This document shows positions 52,868 to 64,000 of a DNA stretch of 64,000 nt, in pieces (the first letter of the stretch is position 1; every line of letters starts with the position of its first letter). The notes under the pieces were generated by a model that did no database searches, was not told where the DNA came from, and saw nothing but the letters and a program-made list of their open reading frames with translations. Source of the stretch: Brugia malayi (taxonomy: Eukaryota > Nematoda > Chromadorea > Rhabditida > Onchocercidae); contig NW_025062475.1 in the NCBI RefSeq assembly GCF_000002995.4, positions 10,978,187-11,042,186 on the forward strand, written 5' to 3'. Made by a program: the position numbers and the translations under genes.

Positions 52868-54335
52868 TTAATTATCCTGTCCTTTATCCTCCTCCACTGT
52901 TTCTTCCTTTTCTTTATTAACATCTTTGACCGTTTGTCTTGCCAGTAAACGTCCCCGTTTCGAAAACTCACGTTGACTTATAGCCACTTTACGGGTGTTT
53001 AACCTCCGCCACTGTATGTCCCGTTTTTCTTCGAATAACAATACATCCTAAAGCAAAAAAATTCATTCTGTTCCTCGAATTGAAGAAAATAATTGAAGGT
53101 TTTACTTATAGCTAACTATAGCATTAAAATAAATTGATAAGTACATAAGAGAATATAAAACGCGCAAAAAAATGTTAGTTATGTTATCAACTAGACAGAT
53201 TCAATATTTCAATGTTAACTATTCGTTCACTGTGCATCTTCTTTAGACTTGCGTTATTATTGACCCTCAAACAGATATTCAAAAATACTTTAGTTGGTTT
53301 GGTAATTCATTCTTGGAGTTTCAGGGTATTTGTTCTATTATCGCCCTTTAACAGACTATTGAAGTAAATTGTCAGTTTTTCTTGGATAAATTAAATGGTC
53401 CATTTTAAACACATTCTAATTCGAAGTTGCATAAAATAATCCAGGAAAGAATTCATACATATGAAGATGGCTCTTCGATAATTTCCTTCACTAGTTTTGT
53501 CTCTAAGTTGATGTCGTCCTCATATCTCTCCTTAATTATTCGTTTTTTAGTGATCGGATCGATAATATTACCATACTTAAACATAACTCGATCAACAATA
53601 TGTGTCACTAATTTGGCTGGTCGTTTATCTACATCACATTTTGTGATTAAGATAGTATCGCCCAATCCTGAAAATCCATCAGTTACTTGTTCCATCCTAA
53701 TCATAATTTTATCAAAATCCGATGCTAGCACTTTTAATGTTCACCGAATCAACGTGATCAATACTTCTCAAGATAAAAATCAGCGCAGTTTGATGCATGA
53801 AGTTTTAAAATTCTGAATAACAATCAGATCAAAATCCCTACCCTTTTTGCAAAACTCATATTCGATGAAGGGAGATGATTAAAAAAAGTAATCTCCATGC
53901 AAATGTAAATCTAAATTTCTAGCAAAACATTCAGAAAAAGTAACATAAATTTTCCCTGTTCAGTAAATCATAAAAATTTTTTGCTGTAATTCAAGTCACG
54001 AACAAATTACCTGTTGTATTTTTTGGATCTAATGCCCATAGATCAATAGGTCGTGAGAAATATTTCTTAATATATTCATCGAAGTCGTTCAATCGACATC
54101 GAACCTATAAAAGACATAACAACTACATTATTTTTCATAGTGGATATATCATTTCATGAATATAACAGTTTTCATTAAAAGATCATTAACTTATGATAGC
54201 TAATTCTGTGATGAGGATTAAGAATCACAATACATTTGTCAAACTAATTTCAAATGAAGGATCTCACTTTACCTGGACACATGGAATTTTATCATTACCA
54301 ATATAGGTGTGTTTTAATACCTTTCCTAGCAACAT
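52868..54335 (-). CDS. mrps-17: Mitochondrial small-subunit ribosomal protein uS17m
   Basis: Nuclear-encoded uS17 protein of the mitochondrial ribosome small subunit, binding 12S rRNA. Exons from the start: 54273-54335, 54011-54104, 53459-53667, 52868-53047; 181 residues. The family core is visible: MLLGKVLKHTYIGN (compare the GKVIGT start of human MRPS17), a KKYF segment, GLGDTILI (compare VGDIVLL) and FKYGNIIDPITKK (compare FKVGKIIDPVTGK). The protein carries about 50 extra C-terminal residues, Lys/Arg- then Glu-rich, not present in the 130-residue human protein. The start is the first Met in an exon that begins at a TTTTCAG acceptor, so the leader is about 33 bases. An N-terminal targeting sequence is not obvious. 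It lies 603 bases upstream of POP1 on the same strand. Confidence 0.88.
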
Positions 54336-54368
54336 ATCTAGTGTGTTTTTGGATAGTTCGGTCTTATG

Positions 54369-54376
54369 CTGAAAAT
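54369..54376 (-). promoter_or_regulatory. Candidate trans-splice acceptor of uS17m
   Basis: Minus-strand TATTTTCAG precedes the first exon; the start codon follows after 33 bases without any earlier ATG. Confidence 0.5.
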
Positions 54377-54649
54377 AAACTGATGTATCATAATATAGCA
54401 TTAGTAGTAGATGATTAAGAGAAATTATCTCACTAATTATTCTTAGATTCTCATTTTGATTTAAGACTGCATACTAATAATAAAAACAGATAGTTCGTAA
54501 TGAAAGGATTAAAAACAGTAATACTTATTGCAAGCTAAAATTTTCGGTTTGAAACATCAGATGGATATTTTATATCTCTGGTTATGTAATAAAACCTAGG
54601 GCTACTTGTTAATGATATGACATAGAACTGCTATACAGCGATAAATCTT

Positions 54650-54671
54650 AAAAAAAAAAAAAAAAAAAAAA
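54650..54671. repeat. Poly(A) tract of 22 bases
   Basis: Uninterrupted A run about 0.3 kb upstream of the uS17m acceptor. No flanking duplication that would suggest a retroposed copy was noticed. Confidence 0.9.
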
Positions 54672-56711
54672 CCTGGGTACTTAAAAAAAAGTACAACACT
54701 AGTTTAGTACTTTCATAGTTCCTTCTTTATGCTTTACTTAATACACTTAAATAATTTACCATTTCTATAATTCTAATGCATCCATCGGATTTAGAAGAAA
54801 ATCGACCTAGCTCTGCAAATTCTATAATCATCCATCGTATTTTAGGAGGAACTTACGCGAGTGACTATGCAAAGCACAGAATCCATCTTTAACAATTGCG
54901 CTGCAAAATTCATAGCTCATAACTTTACCACTGTCTTACCTTCCTTAAATCTGAAACATTTGTAACTTTTGAAATGTTCTGTGTTGATATCATGAAATTA
55001 GAAAACCAGATCTTACTACCTAATATTGATCCTCTCAAGTGGGATTCCTGACTATTAGAGAATAGTGATACCTAACCTAACATACATAACAAAAGAAGCA
55101 TTAATCATCCATCCCCAAAACAATTCTCACTCAATCATGTTAACACATTTTGTCAATTCAATCTATTCAATCCCTTCAAAAATACTATCACATAATCACT
55201 TGAACTTTCTTCAGCAGTAAAATCCCTGGAAACTTGTTCCGTATCAATATATTGCAAAGAAACAGCTGCTAAGATTAAAAACATTCGCTTTTACACTTTA
55301 TCTGGTAAGTTTTCAAGTTTTTTAATACATGAAACAACCGTAGGAGACAAAAAAAATCCAGTCTTCACAAAAAATCTGAATTATCATTTCGACCACAAAA
55401 GATTATTGACAGGACTGACTCTAACACATTGTTTCAAAAAAGAAGTGGATTCAATGAGATATCGTCCATCCCAATTTTCGCAGAATTTTTTTCCGGATCC
55501 AGAATATTTCCACATAAACTAATAGATCTTCAATAGTTATCCTAGAAACAATATCAATGTGTCAATCCCATAAACCATACAATTACAATATTCCTTAATT
55601 TTTAAACACATAGAAAGCAACGCAAGCAAACGAATATATGTATTTAAGCGCTTTACACAGATATTTTCTAGGTTAAGTTCCCTTACTCACCTTTCCTTTA
55701 CTCACCTTTCATGCATCTTCTCCTTTTGCAGGTTTTAGGAAACTCATCAATCGAAAATTTCTCGTCATTTATTTAAATATGTATGAACACTTGCATTCTC
55801 TTCTGTCAATTTCATTACTCTTTACCAGAATTCTTCATGAAATTCTGAATACGATCCTTTAAAAATATGTATATACCCGAATCACGCTTATTAAAATGTA
55901 AATTAATGATAATTTAAGATTATATCAAAGGTTCGTGTAGTGATAGTAGTAGTACCGAAGAACAAATATACAGGAATCAAATTATCAGATTTAAAAAATT
56001 AAATATAGTTTTCGATTACACAAAAACGTGCAAGCATGTGAAAAATCAACCAAAAAGAAGCACACCAACTGTAATGAGATTCTTGAAAAACCTAATTAGA
56101 AAGGAGAAAAATAGTGAAATAAAAGAGAAGAGACACATAATGGAGTATCATATACAAAGGAAGGTAATATTTATGGGTAAATGAAAAAAATAGCGGAATT
56201 TCTGCCCATGCAGGATAAAAATGTTTCCAGGCCAATCAAATTAAAATCCTGAATATGCCAAAAAATTGTAGTCTGATTGCTGATTCTTGTTCTTTATAAG
56301 GAATATGAATGCTTTTCAGGAGTTGTCATTTACAAATAATTTAAGTGATTTTAGAGCATCTAGGAGTTCTGAACATTTTGCTACGAACGGAGAAAACAAT
56401 GACCGCGAAACAGGAAAATGCAAAATATTCTGGCGAAGGACTTAAATATAAATGAAGGAAATGTAACACAGCTTTCCAAACCAACCAAAATTTAAACTGA
56501 TTCTTTAATAGCTTTTTATACATTCCTGAACTTCATAAGAAACAACCCAACAATTCAATTGATTGGTATAAGACTCAGAGTAGCTAAATCCTCTAATAAA
56601 TTATATTATAAATAATCATCCAAATAGAGAAGGAATAATGCAATAGAAAGCAAAGCGCTGCGCATGATGCCACAAGGAATGGAAAAGTTGCTATCCGTAA
56701 ATCCCTTTACA

Positions 56712-59548
56712 TCAACGACACTCCCATACTTTAATTGTCATGTCCACGCTAGATGTCACAACATAAGGTAAAGATGGATGGAAATCTGAAACAAGAATTT
56801 GTATAACCGACACAATCTGGGTATTCTTTACTCAGTACTGATCTATAATCTTTGAAAAACCTTTGTAAAACCTGACGAAAATAACACGGCCGAACAGAAT
56901 AACATGAAATAAAAGATAACGCAGATAAAGGAAGCATAAGCTAAACAAAACTAATTTAATTTAGTGCCTGGGAAAACTACACTTCCACCGCTGAAGCGGA
57001 AAGTACAAACCAAAAGTTAGCGAAATGATCCATTTTCTGGATTCGTCAAAATCTCAGAAAACTATAACATAAAATGTAAATGATACAAACCAAGTGAGCT
57101 GACGAAATGTTTATGAGCATCTAATGTTTTGGCACAACGTTTCTGCGCAATTGCCCATACGCGTAGTGTTTTATCATCAGCAACTGAGAGCAGATATTTA
57201 CCAGCAGGGTGAAATCGCAATCCACGGACCCAATTATCATGACCAATCTGAAAACGACACAATTCTATAAATTTAATACTTATAAGCACCATAATAAGAA
57301 AGCTGCTTAATTCGAAATAAAATCACGACAGCTTTTGATTTCATTAAACAAAAAACCAAGCTTCATCGGTTCACAACTTATTTTGTAGTTTTGATTATTT
57401 TGGACTTCTGTCAAAATGGTAAGATAATGAAGACAATATAATCTTTCCTTGAAACAAAATTTAGATGCTACTTAATTCTCCACTAGTTAAACTGATTATT
57501 TTAATGATTAAATAGCGTGCCGACATGCAATAATAAATCTAGGCCTTTTCAAATTTCCAGAAAGATGTGTTGTTATGGTATAGAATAAAAGTTTACCAGA
57601 GTAAACAAACAACATCCCGCATTAATATCAAAAAACTTGATCGTTTTATCACGAGAACCAGAAACAAGAATCGGCCCTATTTTCGGTGCAATTATACTGT
57701 CACTTTTCTTTGCATCACCATTCATTTGCGCTTAAATAGTTTTATTTTCGGAAAACATAAGTTTCATTTACAGTCATATATCACTGACTCGTTGTGCTAT
57801 AGAAATTGTGAAAAAAAAAGTGGTCGGAAAGATGAATGAATTAACAAATAGAGCTGAGTTGGAAGAGATTGTAGGATTTCCGCAATATTGTCAATAAAAT
57901 GGTGACAGTTTGAACTAAGACTTCAAGTTCAGCTACTCGGAATTAAAAAAAAACACATACAAATTAAGATAAGGAAAGATGCATGCAAAGTATATAAACT
58001 CACAAGCATTTTCATGTTCAGCTTCAACAACATAACGGAGAGCCTTGTCAGGTGCCCACTGAATACATTCAACAACGTGTTCGTGATCGCAAAATTGAAT
58101 TTTGCATTCTTTTGATAATGTATTCCATACGCAAATTGTCTAGAAAAAAAAAATTGCTTAAAAAAGAGAGAGTAGAGCTAGTTACCTTTTTTTTTTCCAA
58201 GTTTTTCTTAATGAACGCAAGAGCACTAATTCTGACTCTGTAAAAAAACCCTATTTTACGAATGAACGAATTACCTGGTCATTACTACAGGATGCAAATA
58301 TATTTCCGTCGTGATGTACACGTACCATTCGTACCCACTCATTATGGCCAGCAAATGTTCGAACGCAATAACCCGTTGTTACTTCCCACATTTTTATCAA
58401 ATGATCCCGTGAAGCAGATAGTAAGTGATCACCTAGAGAAAAAAGCAATTAAATGAATGTTGTTCTATCAAGAGAATTCATTTTTACTCTCATTTACATC
58501 TTACATCTTTCTAAATCCAATCCACTAGGGATAAGCAATAACAACAAATTAAATGATTTAATGAACAAACAATAGCTTTGTGATTTAATTGAAACTTGAT
58601 TAACAACAATAACTATGGCTTTTTTCTCTTTGTTTATTCCATTACAGAAGAAAGGAAAAGATATCCATATACCAAGAACAGTAGTTATATGTAAGTGGAG
58701 AAAAATGAGCATCTCTCTTCCAGTCTTGCAAATAAGCAACAGTTCAAAGATGAAGCTTAAAACCAACAATTGTATCATATTTAAATTGAAAAGTTTAATT
58801 CAGGTTAATTACAAGCAAATAAAAATACCAGAAGGCAGGAATGCGATTGATGAAATATTGTGATCATGCCCTTTAAGTGTTTTCATACAATCAAATGTTT
58901 GTACAAATTCCCATATTTTGATTGTCATGTCAGCAGAACATGATGCTAAAACAAAAATATGATAATTCGGTTCTTAATTACCACAATACATAAACAACTG
59001 TTTTAAAAATTAAGATAAATTTTTATATCAACATGATACATCTCTATATTAATGGATGATTTTGCCAGAACCAGAGTTAAGCAATCCAAAACAAAAAACT
59101 AGCATATATTCCTGTTGTCAGAGGTATCAGTCTTTTCAAGAATTATCAAATTTGTTTGAAAATAAGAAACTTTCGAGAACATCAATGAGCTTTATCAGTT
59201 CCCATTATTTGTGTAGAGGAACAATAATATTAAGTGCAAATAACCGTCTAATAAAAGCTTACCTAATAACTTTCCACTAATATCAAATGCAAGGTCCTGT
59301 ACGGCATCAGTATGCCCTTTTAATGACCGCTCGAAGTCACCCGTTTCGAAATCCCAAACCTGTAAAAAGTTGGTAGAATTCCAGTAATTCCAACAAGGCC
59401 AACATCAAAACTTCAGTTCATTACAAACATTATCTGTTTATAAACAGCTTATAAACGAGAGAAACTCTTGCAAGCCGCATACAGTGCAAAAACTTTAAAC
59501 TAAACAGCAGTAAATTACAAAAACAAAATTAATAAAGAGCTACATGCA

Positions 59549-59580
<32 letters not shown>

Positions 59581-60530
59581 CCAACTTACCTTAATTGTTG
59601 AATCCTCACTAGAGGATGCAATTATGCTATACACGGGATGAAATATAACTCGGGTGATAGGCGAACGATGACCACTTAAGCAAAATTTCTCAGGCGGTCG
59701 TGGGATCCACTCACCTGGTTGTCGTTTTTCCCTATACTTGATAAGCTTTTTTTAGGAAGTAAAAATACCAGATAGCAAAATCTTGGTAAATAGTTGTCAA
59801 ATAAAAATAAGCCTTTCATTTCAGAACAGCTATAGTTAGAAATCATTTCGGAATTAATCCTAAAAATGAAATAGGTGCTAACTTTTGCCCTCTCAATTCC
59901 TTTCAATATCAGAAATGAAAATATTGTAACCTCGTAGGTGCCCCATGTATGTATTCGCGTTCAGCTTCTTGTAACTTTGTTTCCAAATCCATAACTTTTT
60001 TCTGCAAACGGATTACTGATGTCCATTTCTTTTCCAGTAAACCCATTACTTTCTTATCATCGTTTTCCATCTGAAGACCTTTCAAAACTTGAGAGGCAAC
60101 AATTTGTAAATGAACGATTTATTCAGAAAGTGTCCATAAATTCATTGCATTTTAGTTAACTTAAAAAAAAGACTAGCCAAGCCTGTTTCTCGTCTGAAAG
60201 CATCGAATGATTCACTATAACCATATGACTGGAGATAATCAGCAATCGCACGGTTTCTGAAACGCATAAACTTAACGTGAAAATTATAGATCTAAATTTT
60301 CTATTATAAATTACCTAACTCGTTTGAATTAATCACATCTAGCAAATACTATTTAAAAAATGTTTTGAATTTATTCACTGTATGCAGACAACTTTATGTA
60401 ATAAAACATCGCAGACATTAACGCAGCGTACAAAGAACTTTTATGAAATTATTTAGGAAGGAGTAAAAAAAAAGAATTAAAAAATATTATACAATTCATC
60501 GCGCTGTTTTTCTGACAAATTCATTTTCAT
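56712..60530 (-). CDS. lis-1: LIS1 / PAFAH1B1, dynein regulator with LisH and WD40 repeats
   Basis: Cytoplasmic regulator of dynein, needed for nuclear migration, spindle positioning and neuronal transport. Exons from the start: 60493-60530, 60174-60256, 59931-60078, 59590-59731, 59263-59359, 58829-58945, 58275-58432, 58004-58139, 57597-57730, 57091-57247, 56712-56785; 427 residues (human 410). The LisH motif is [20 protein letters not shown]; a coiled coil follows ([20 protein letters not shown]), then seven WD40 repeats with [61 protein letters not shown] and the end IKVWECR, identical to the vertebrate tail KVWECR. One WD repeat reads IKFFDINAG, losing the Trp. A second Met at residue 3 could be the start; both fit the family. 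The donor after exon 2 (A, then gtcttt) is weak but phase-consistent. Confidence 0.97.
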
Positions 60531-63500
60531 TGTTGCAAATTGATCGATTCCTTGAATAAAACCAATGATTGTAGCTTGGTAAAAATTTAAATCGAAAAAA
60601 AAAAAAAATAACAGAATTTAGTAAGGCGCTAGAATGATAATCAGAAAGCGCGCACAACGCAGCTGCTGCTATTGATGTTACCAGAAGAAAAGAATCAATA
60701 TTCGCTCGTTAACCTGGAAAAACTAAAAGCTTCATAAAAACAAAATTTCTTTAAAATTTCAACGAACAACGAACATTTTGGAAAATAGTGAAAAATGTTT
60801 AGAATGAACGAAAGAAGAATAATGATAGAGGAGAGAAAACGAAGGCCAACTACCGAAGAAAACGAAGTCTGAAGATTCTCCAAATTTTGTTCATACAATT
60901 AATACAAACAGCAGTAAGAAACTAAATATGAGATATAAACAATTTACAATGAAGCTCAACAATAACAACAAATGCAAGTGACGGAAACATGCCATCCTGC
61001 ATTCCAATTAATTTATTTCATCAATAGTTCTGACATCAACACATACAAACAGACACAACAGACATAGACAATGCACAGACATCCTTAATGGAGCGTCTTA
61101 CACTATAAGTAGTGCAAACTCTTTACATTGATTCCTATGCGAGAACCAAGGAAAATTGGTTCTAAAAGCATTTCAAATTCACAAATATCTATCAATAACA
61201 AAGCTTCATCTATGCTTTGATGATATTTCAGGCTTAGTTTTCAAGAATTCCAGATAGTCCAAGAAATTCTAACTCCCAAAAATTAGGAGTTCTTTGATTA
61301 AACTTTATTGACTATGGTTAAGTGAGATTATGCAGATCTTCAAATGCAGTTTACTCCTGGCCTCATTTATACCTTTAAGTTCCAGTAAACTAATGTAATC
61401 CTCATTTAATTCCACTCACAAATCCAACCCTCAATGAGGTTAAATTTTTGAAGGATCAAATGACTTTCTTCACCCACCATGACTTTTTGATTTGGACGAT
61501 AAACCACCATGTATCAGTGAAAATCAAAAAAGAGATTTAAAACCATGTAAAGATGAAATATTTGAAAGTTATTTGAAACGGATATATCGACCTTGAATCA
61601 TACAACTTGTAAAAAATGCAAAATAACAAAAATTAACAAAGATGATCAACTTCCTCATTACTTTGCATTTTTCTATTCTCCTCAATGGGTTAAAAGAATT
61701 GAACAACACAAGTACTTAGCTTCAGAACGTCCTTGATTTGAGGATTGTTACTTCTATTAATGTATTGAAAAATTTTATTTGTACCGTTTATATTCTATCC
61801 CTTCCAGAATTTAATCTGGTCTTCTCTCAACACAAAGAATGGTAACTAAGATGAGTCTTTTACAAAATAGAGAAAACAATACTATGAATGACAAAGTATG
61901 ATGTTCTGAAAATACGATAGTGAACCATTTTTTTTTCACCATTGCATGTTAAGTATATAATGAACGACTCTTTATCATGCCATCTGTCACTCACATCTTG
62001 ATACAACAGAAATTTATATTATAAAGAAAACTAAACGAATAAACGTAGGGAAAAGGACGTCACCCTAAACTGCAATCAAAAAAGATTACTTAGATATTAA
62101 TTATTCCAAGATAAAACAGTTTTTCATCGGTAGTTTGATCAGATCTGAGAAGTGGTTTTACGCAGGATGGTATCCCTCTACACGGTATTCTCCTTTCATT
62201 TCAGAAGAAATAGAATTAAAATACTATCATTTATACAAATACATCAGATATTTATGCGATATATAAGAATGTCTCAAATATCAAGAGAAAAATCTCCATC
62301 TATTTCATTAAATTATAGGTTCAGAACAGTTTGTTACCACATTGTCCAGAGATATTACTGCAGCAAAAAAGCAAACTTATCGGAAATTCCAAAAGAAAAA
62401 GGGTTGCAGCATTAGAGATTGATACTTTTTTGCATTTTAAAAATCAAACCTAATTCGTAAAAAATATATCATAAAATCAAAGCTCACTCAAAAGTCTGCT
62501 AAAATGAGTGCATAAGCTTCAGAAAGTAGTAACAGACCAATTTCGTCAATCTAGTGTTTTGTCCACTCTACTTTTTTCTAGTGTTTCCGGTAAAAGGAAA
62601 GCAATCACCGGAAGAAAAAAAAAAGGAAAAAACAATTCACTTTCTTAATCAATTCAAGACAATGATTTAAATAATTTCTGCTTTGTAATGATAAGGAATA
62701 TCCTTGCCATGTGAAAAAGTTACTTAAACTTTGGTATTCGCTTCTAAAAAAATTATTCTTGCGAAGTAATATATTTTAAAAAACGACGAAAAAGATTATT
62801 AGAAAATAAGTCATGGAATAATTCTTCACGCTTAATTGTAACACTAAAGACGAATGGAACGACGAAAAATAACGTAATCAAGTTTCACTCACAAATAAGG
62901 AAGAGACATAAATTTAACCACTTTCTATACTTACCTCTTATATTGTGCTTAATGATTTATTAGTCCAGTCCAATTGCTAGTAAACTTCTATACAAAATAT
63001 TTATGTTACCAACTAATAAATCATTAATCGTTACTGCTCGCTATTCAGTGCACTTTCATACATTTCTTCGCACAATTTGTTTCAGTAGCCTTCGACTATG
63101 CAAGCTCCATTGTGCTTCTACACATCAGTGTTGTCATCTGATAGCTCGGACAATCTCTAGTTCGATAGCTTAAAACCAAATAAAAAATATAAATACGATT
63201 TTACATGTCAAATGATGTCAGAGCATTCAATAAATTTTTTGATATACGTATATATTCGGCATTTCTTTTTTTCGGAGTATTTTACTAAAATGATTTATAT
63301 TCTTTTTTCTGCCCATAACAATGATTTCCATATGCATTTTGCACAAAAACACATAAAAGTGCATCATTTTTTGATCTTTTTTTCTTCATTCCATTTCTTT
63401 CCATTTCTAAATATGGTTTTGACTGCAAGTTTTTTTGCTTAAAAAAGGTTGAAAATAGAAATTTTTGGGAAAAAATTCAACACATTCAGATATATTAGTA

Positions 63501-64000
63501 AACAGCGAAGATATAAGATTGGCAAAAGTGGTTCAAAATATGCCAAAAATGAAGAAATTTATTTCATTGTGCTTATAGTTTTGGTGACGAATCGATATCA
63601 GACTAATCAGTATTACTCATTTCAAATCTTAAAAACACTTTAGTTAACAGCTATTCCTATACACGTCATGGTCTACTACGACCCGTAATACATTTAATAA
63701 AAGAAAAAAGACATCAACCGCAAAAAATTGGACGGAAAATTTACAATCAGATTTAGTGGAAACAGACTTTCTTGAAAACAAAGAACAGAAAAAAATTTTA
63801 TGACTTTCGAAAAACCTAATCCATGAACACTAACAGATTTTCGTAAACTGAAGGAGTGACATCAGCAAGCAGATGATATACACATTCGAGAAGATTTACG
63901 CAATAAAACAAAACGATTTCAATTCTTTCTTGAGAAAGTCACCGTTAATCTTTGATCTATCAATCGTTATTGCAAAGTATTACACCACCACAATAATTCA
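60531..64000. other. Region upstream of LIS1 without recognisable genes
   Basis: About 3.5 kb, AT-rich. Open frames on both strands are short and low-complexity. It should hold the LIS1 promoter and perhaps noncoding 5' exons. A perfect inverted repeat occurs at 62949-63027. Confidence 0.55.
62949..63027. repeat. Inverted repeat, 16-base perfect arms
   Basis: TTAATGATTTATTAGT at 62949-62964 is the exact reverse complement of 63012-63027, with 47 bases between. No flanking target duplication was evident. Confidence 0.92.

Larger units (their letters stand above)
54336..56711. other. Intergenic region, LIS1 stop to uS17m start
   Basis: About 2.4 kb between two minus-strand genes. It holds a 22-base poly(A) run and AT-rich sequence. 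Open frames are short and resemble no family I recognise. Confidence 0.55.

Noticed and set aside
53427..53816. Plus-strand frame of 129 codons
   Set aside because: Antisense to the uS17m exon at 53459-53667, which has clear homology and splice sites.

Overview
The window is nuclear DNA from a nematode, most likely a filarial (spirurid, clade III) worm. The supporting evidence is strong AT-richness, introns ending in TTTCAG, acceptor sites placed only a few bases before start codons (as in spliced-leader trans-splicing), and two nematode cuticle collagen genes. The species-group call is inference; the nematode call is firm. All exon models were built by hand from splice signals, reading phase and family similarity.

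Layout. (1) 26-7738, plus strand: SETDB1/MET-2 histone H3K9 methyltransferase with Tudor, MBD, pre-SET, split SET and post-SET regions; the 5' end lies outside the window or is unresolved. (2) 8354-12109 and 14969-17661, minus: a tandem pair of six-exon cuticle collagen genes whose last four exons have identical lengths. (3) 19193-23296, plus: complete MLH1 mismatch-repair gene, 12 exons. (4) 23407-30269, minus: Patched-related (PTR) sterol-sensing-domain membrane protein, convergent with MLH1 with about 110 bases between stop codons. (5) 30270-35150: about 4.9 kb with no recognisable gene. (6) 35151-37134, minus: small RING-H2 protein with a TRAIP-like RING and an acidic tail. (7) 39390-44291, minus: ITFG1/Linkin (TIP) FG-GAP membrane protein. 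(8) 45421-52265, minus: POP1 subunit of RNase P/MRP. (9) 52868-54335, minus: mitochondrial ribosomal protein uS17m, 603 bases upstream of POP1, a possible operon partner. (10) 56712-60530, minus: LIS1/PAFAH1B1. (11) 60531-64000: no gene seen.

The genes are mostly conserved housekeeping functions (chromatin silencing, mismatch repair, tRNA/rRNA processing, mitochondrial translation, dynein regulation, cell adhesion) mixed with cuticle genes. I see no mobile element, CRISPR array, rRNA, tRNA or viral insertion. The most unusual signals are in splicing: an ITFG1 intron that fits the protein only if it ends in TG instead of AG, two candidate GC-AG introns, and a 5-base initial coding exon in the PTR gene. 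No single novel multi-gene system is evident.
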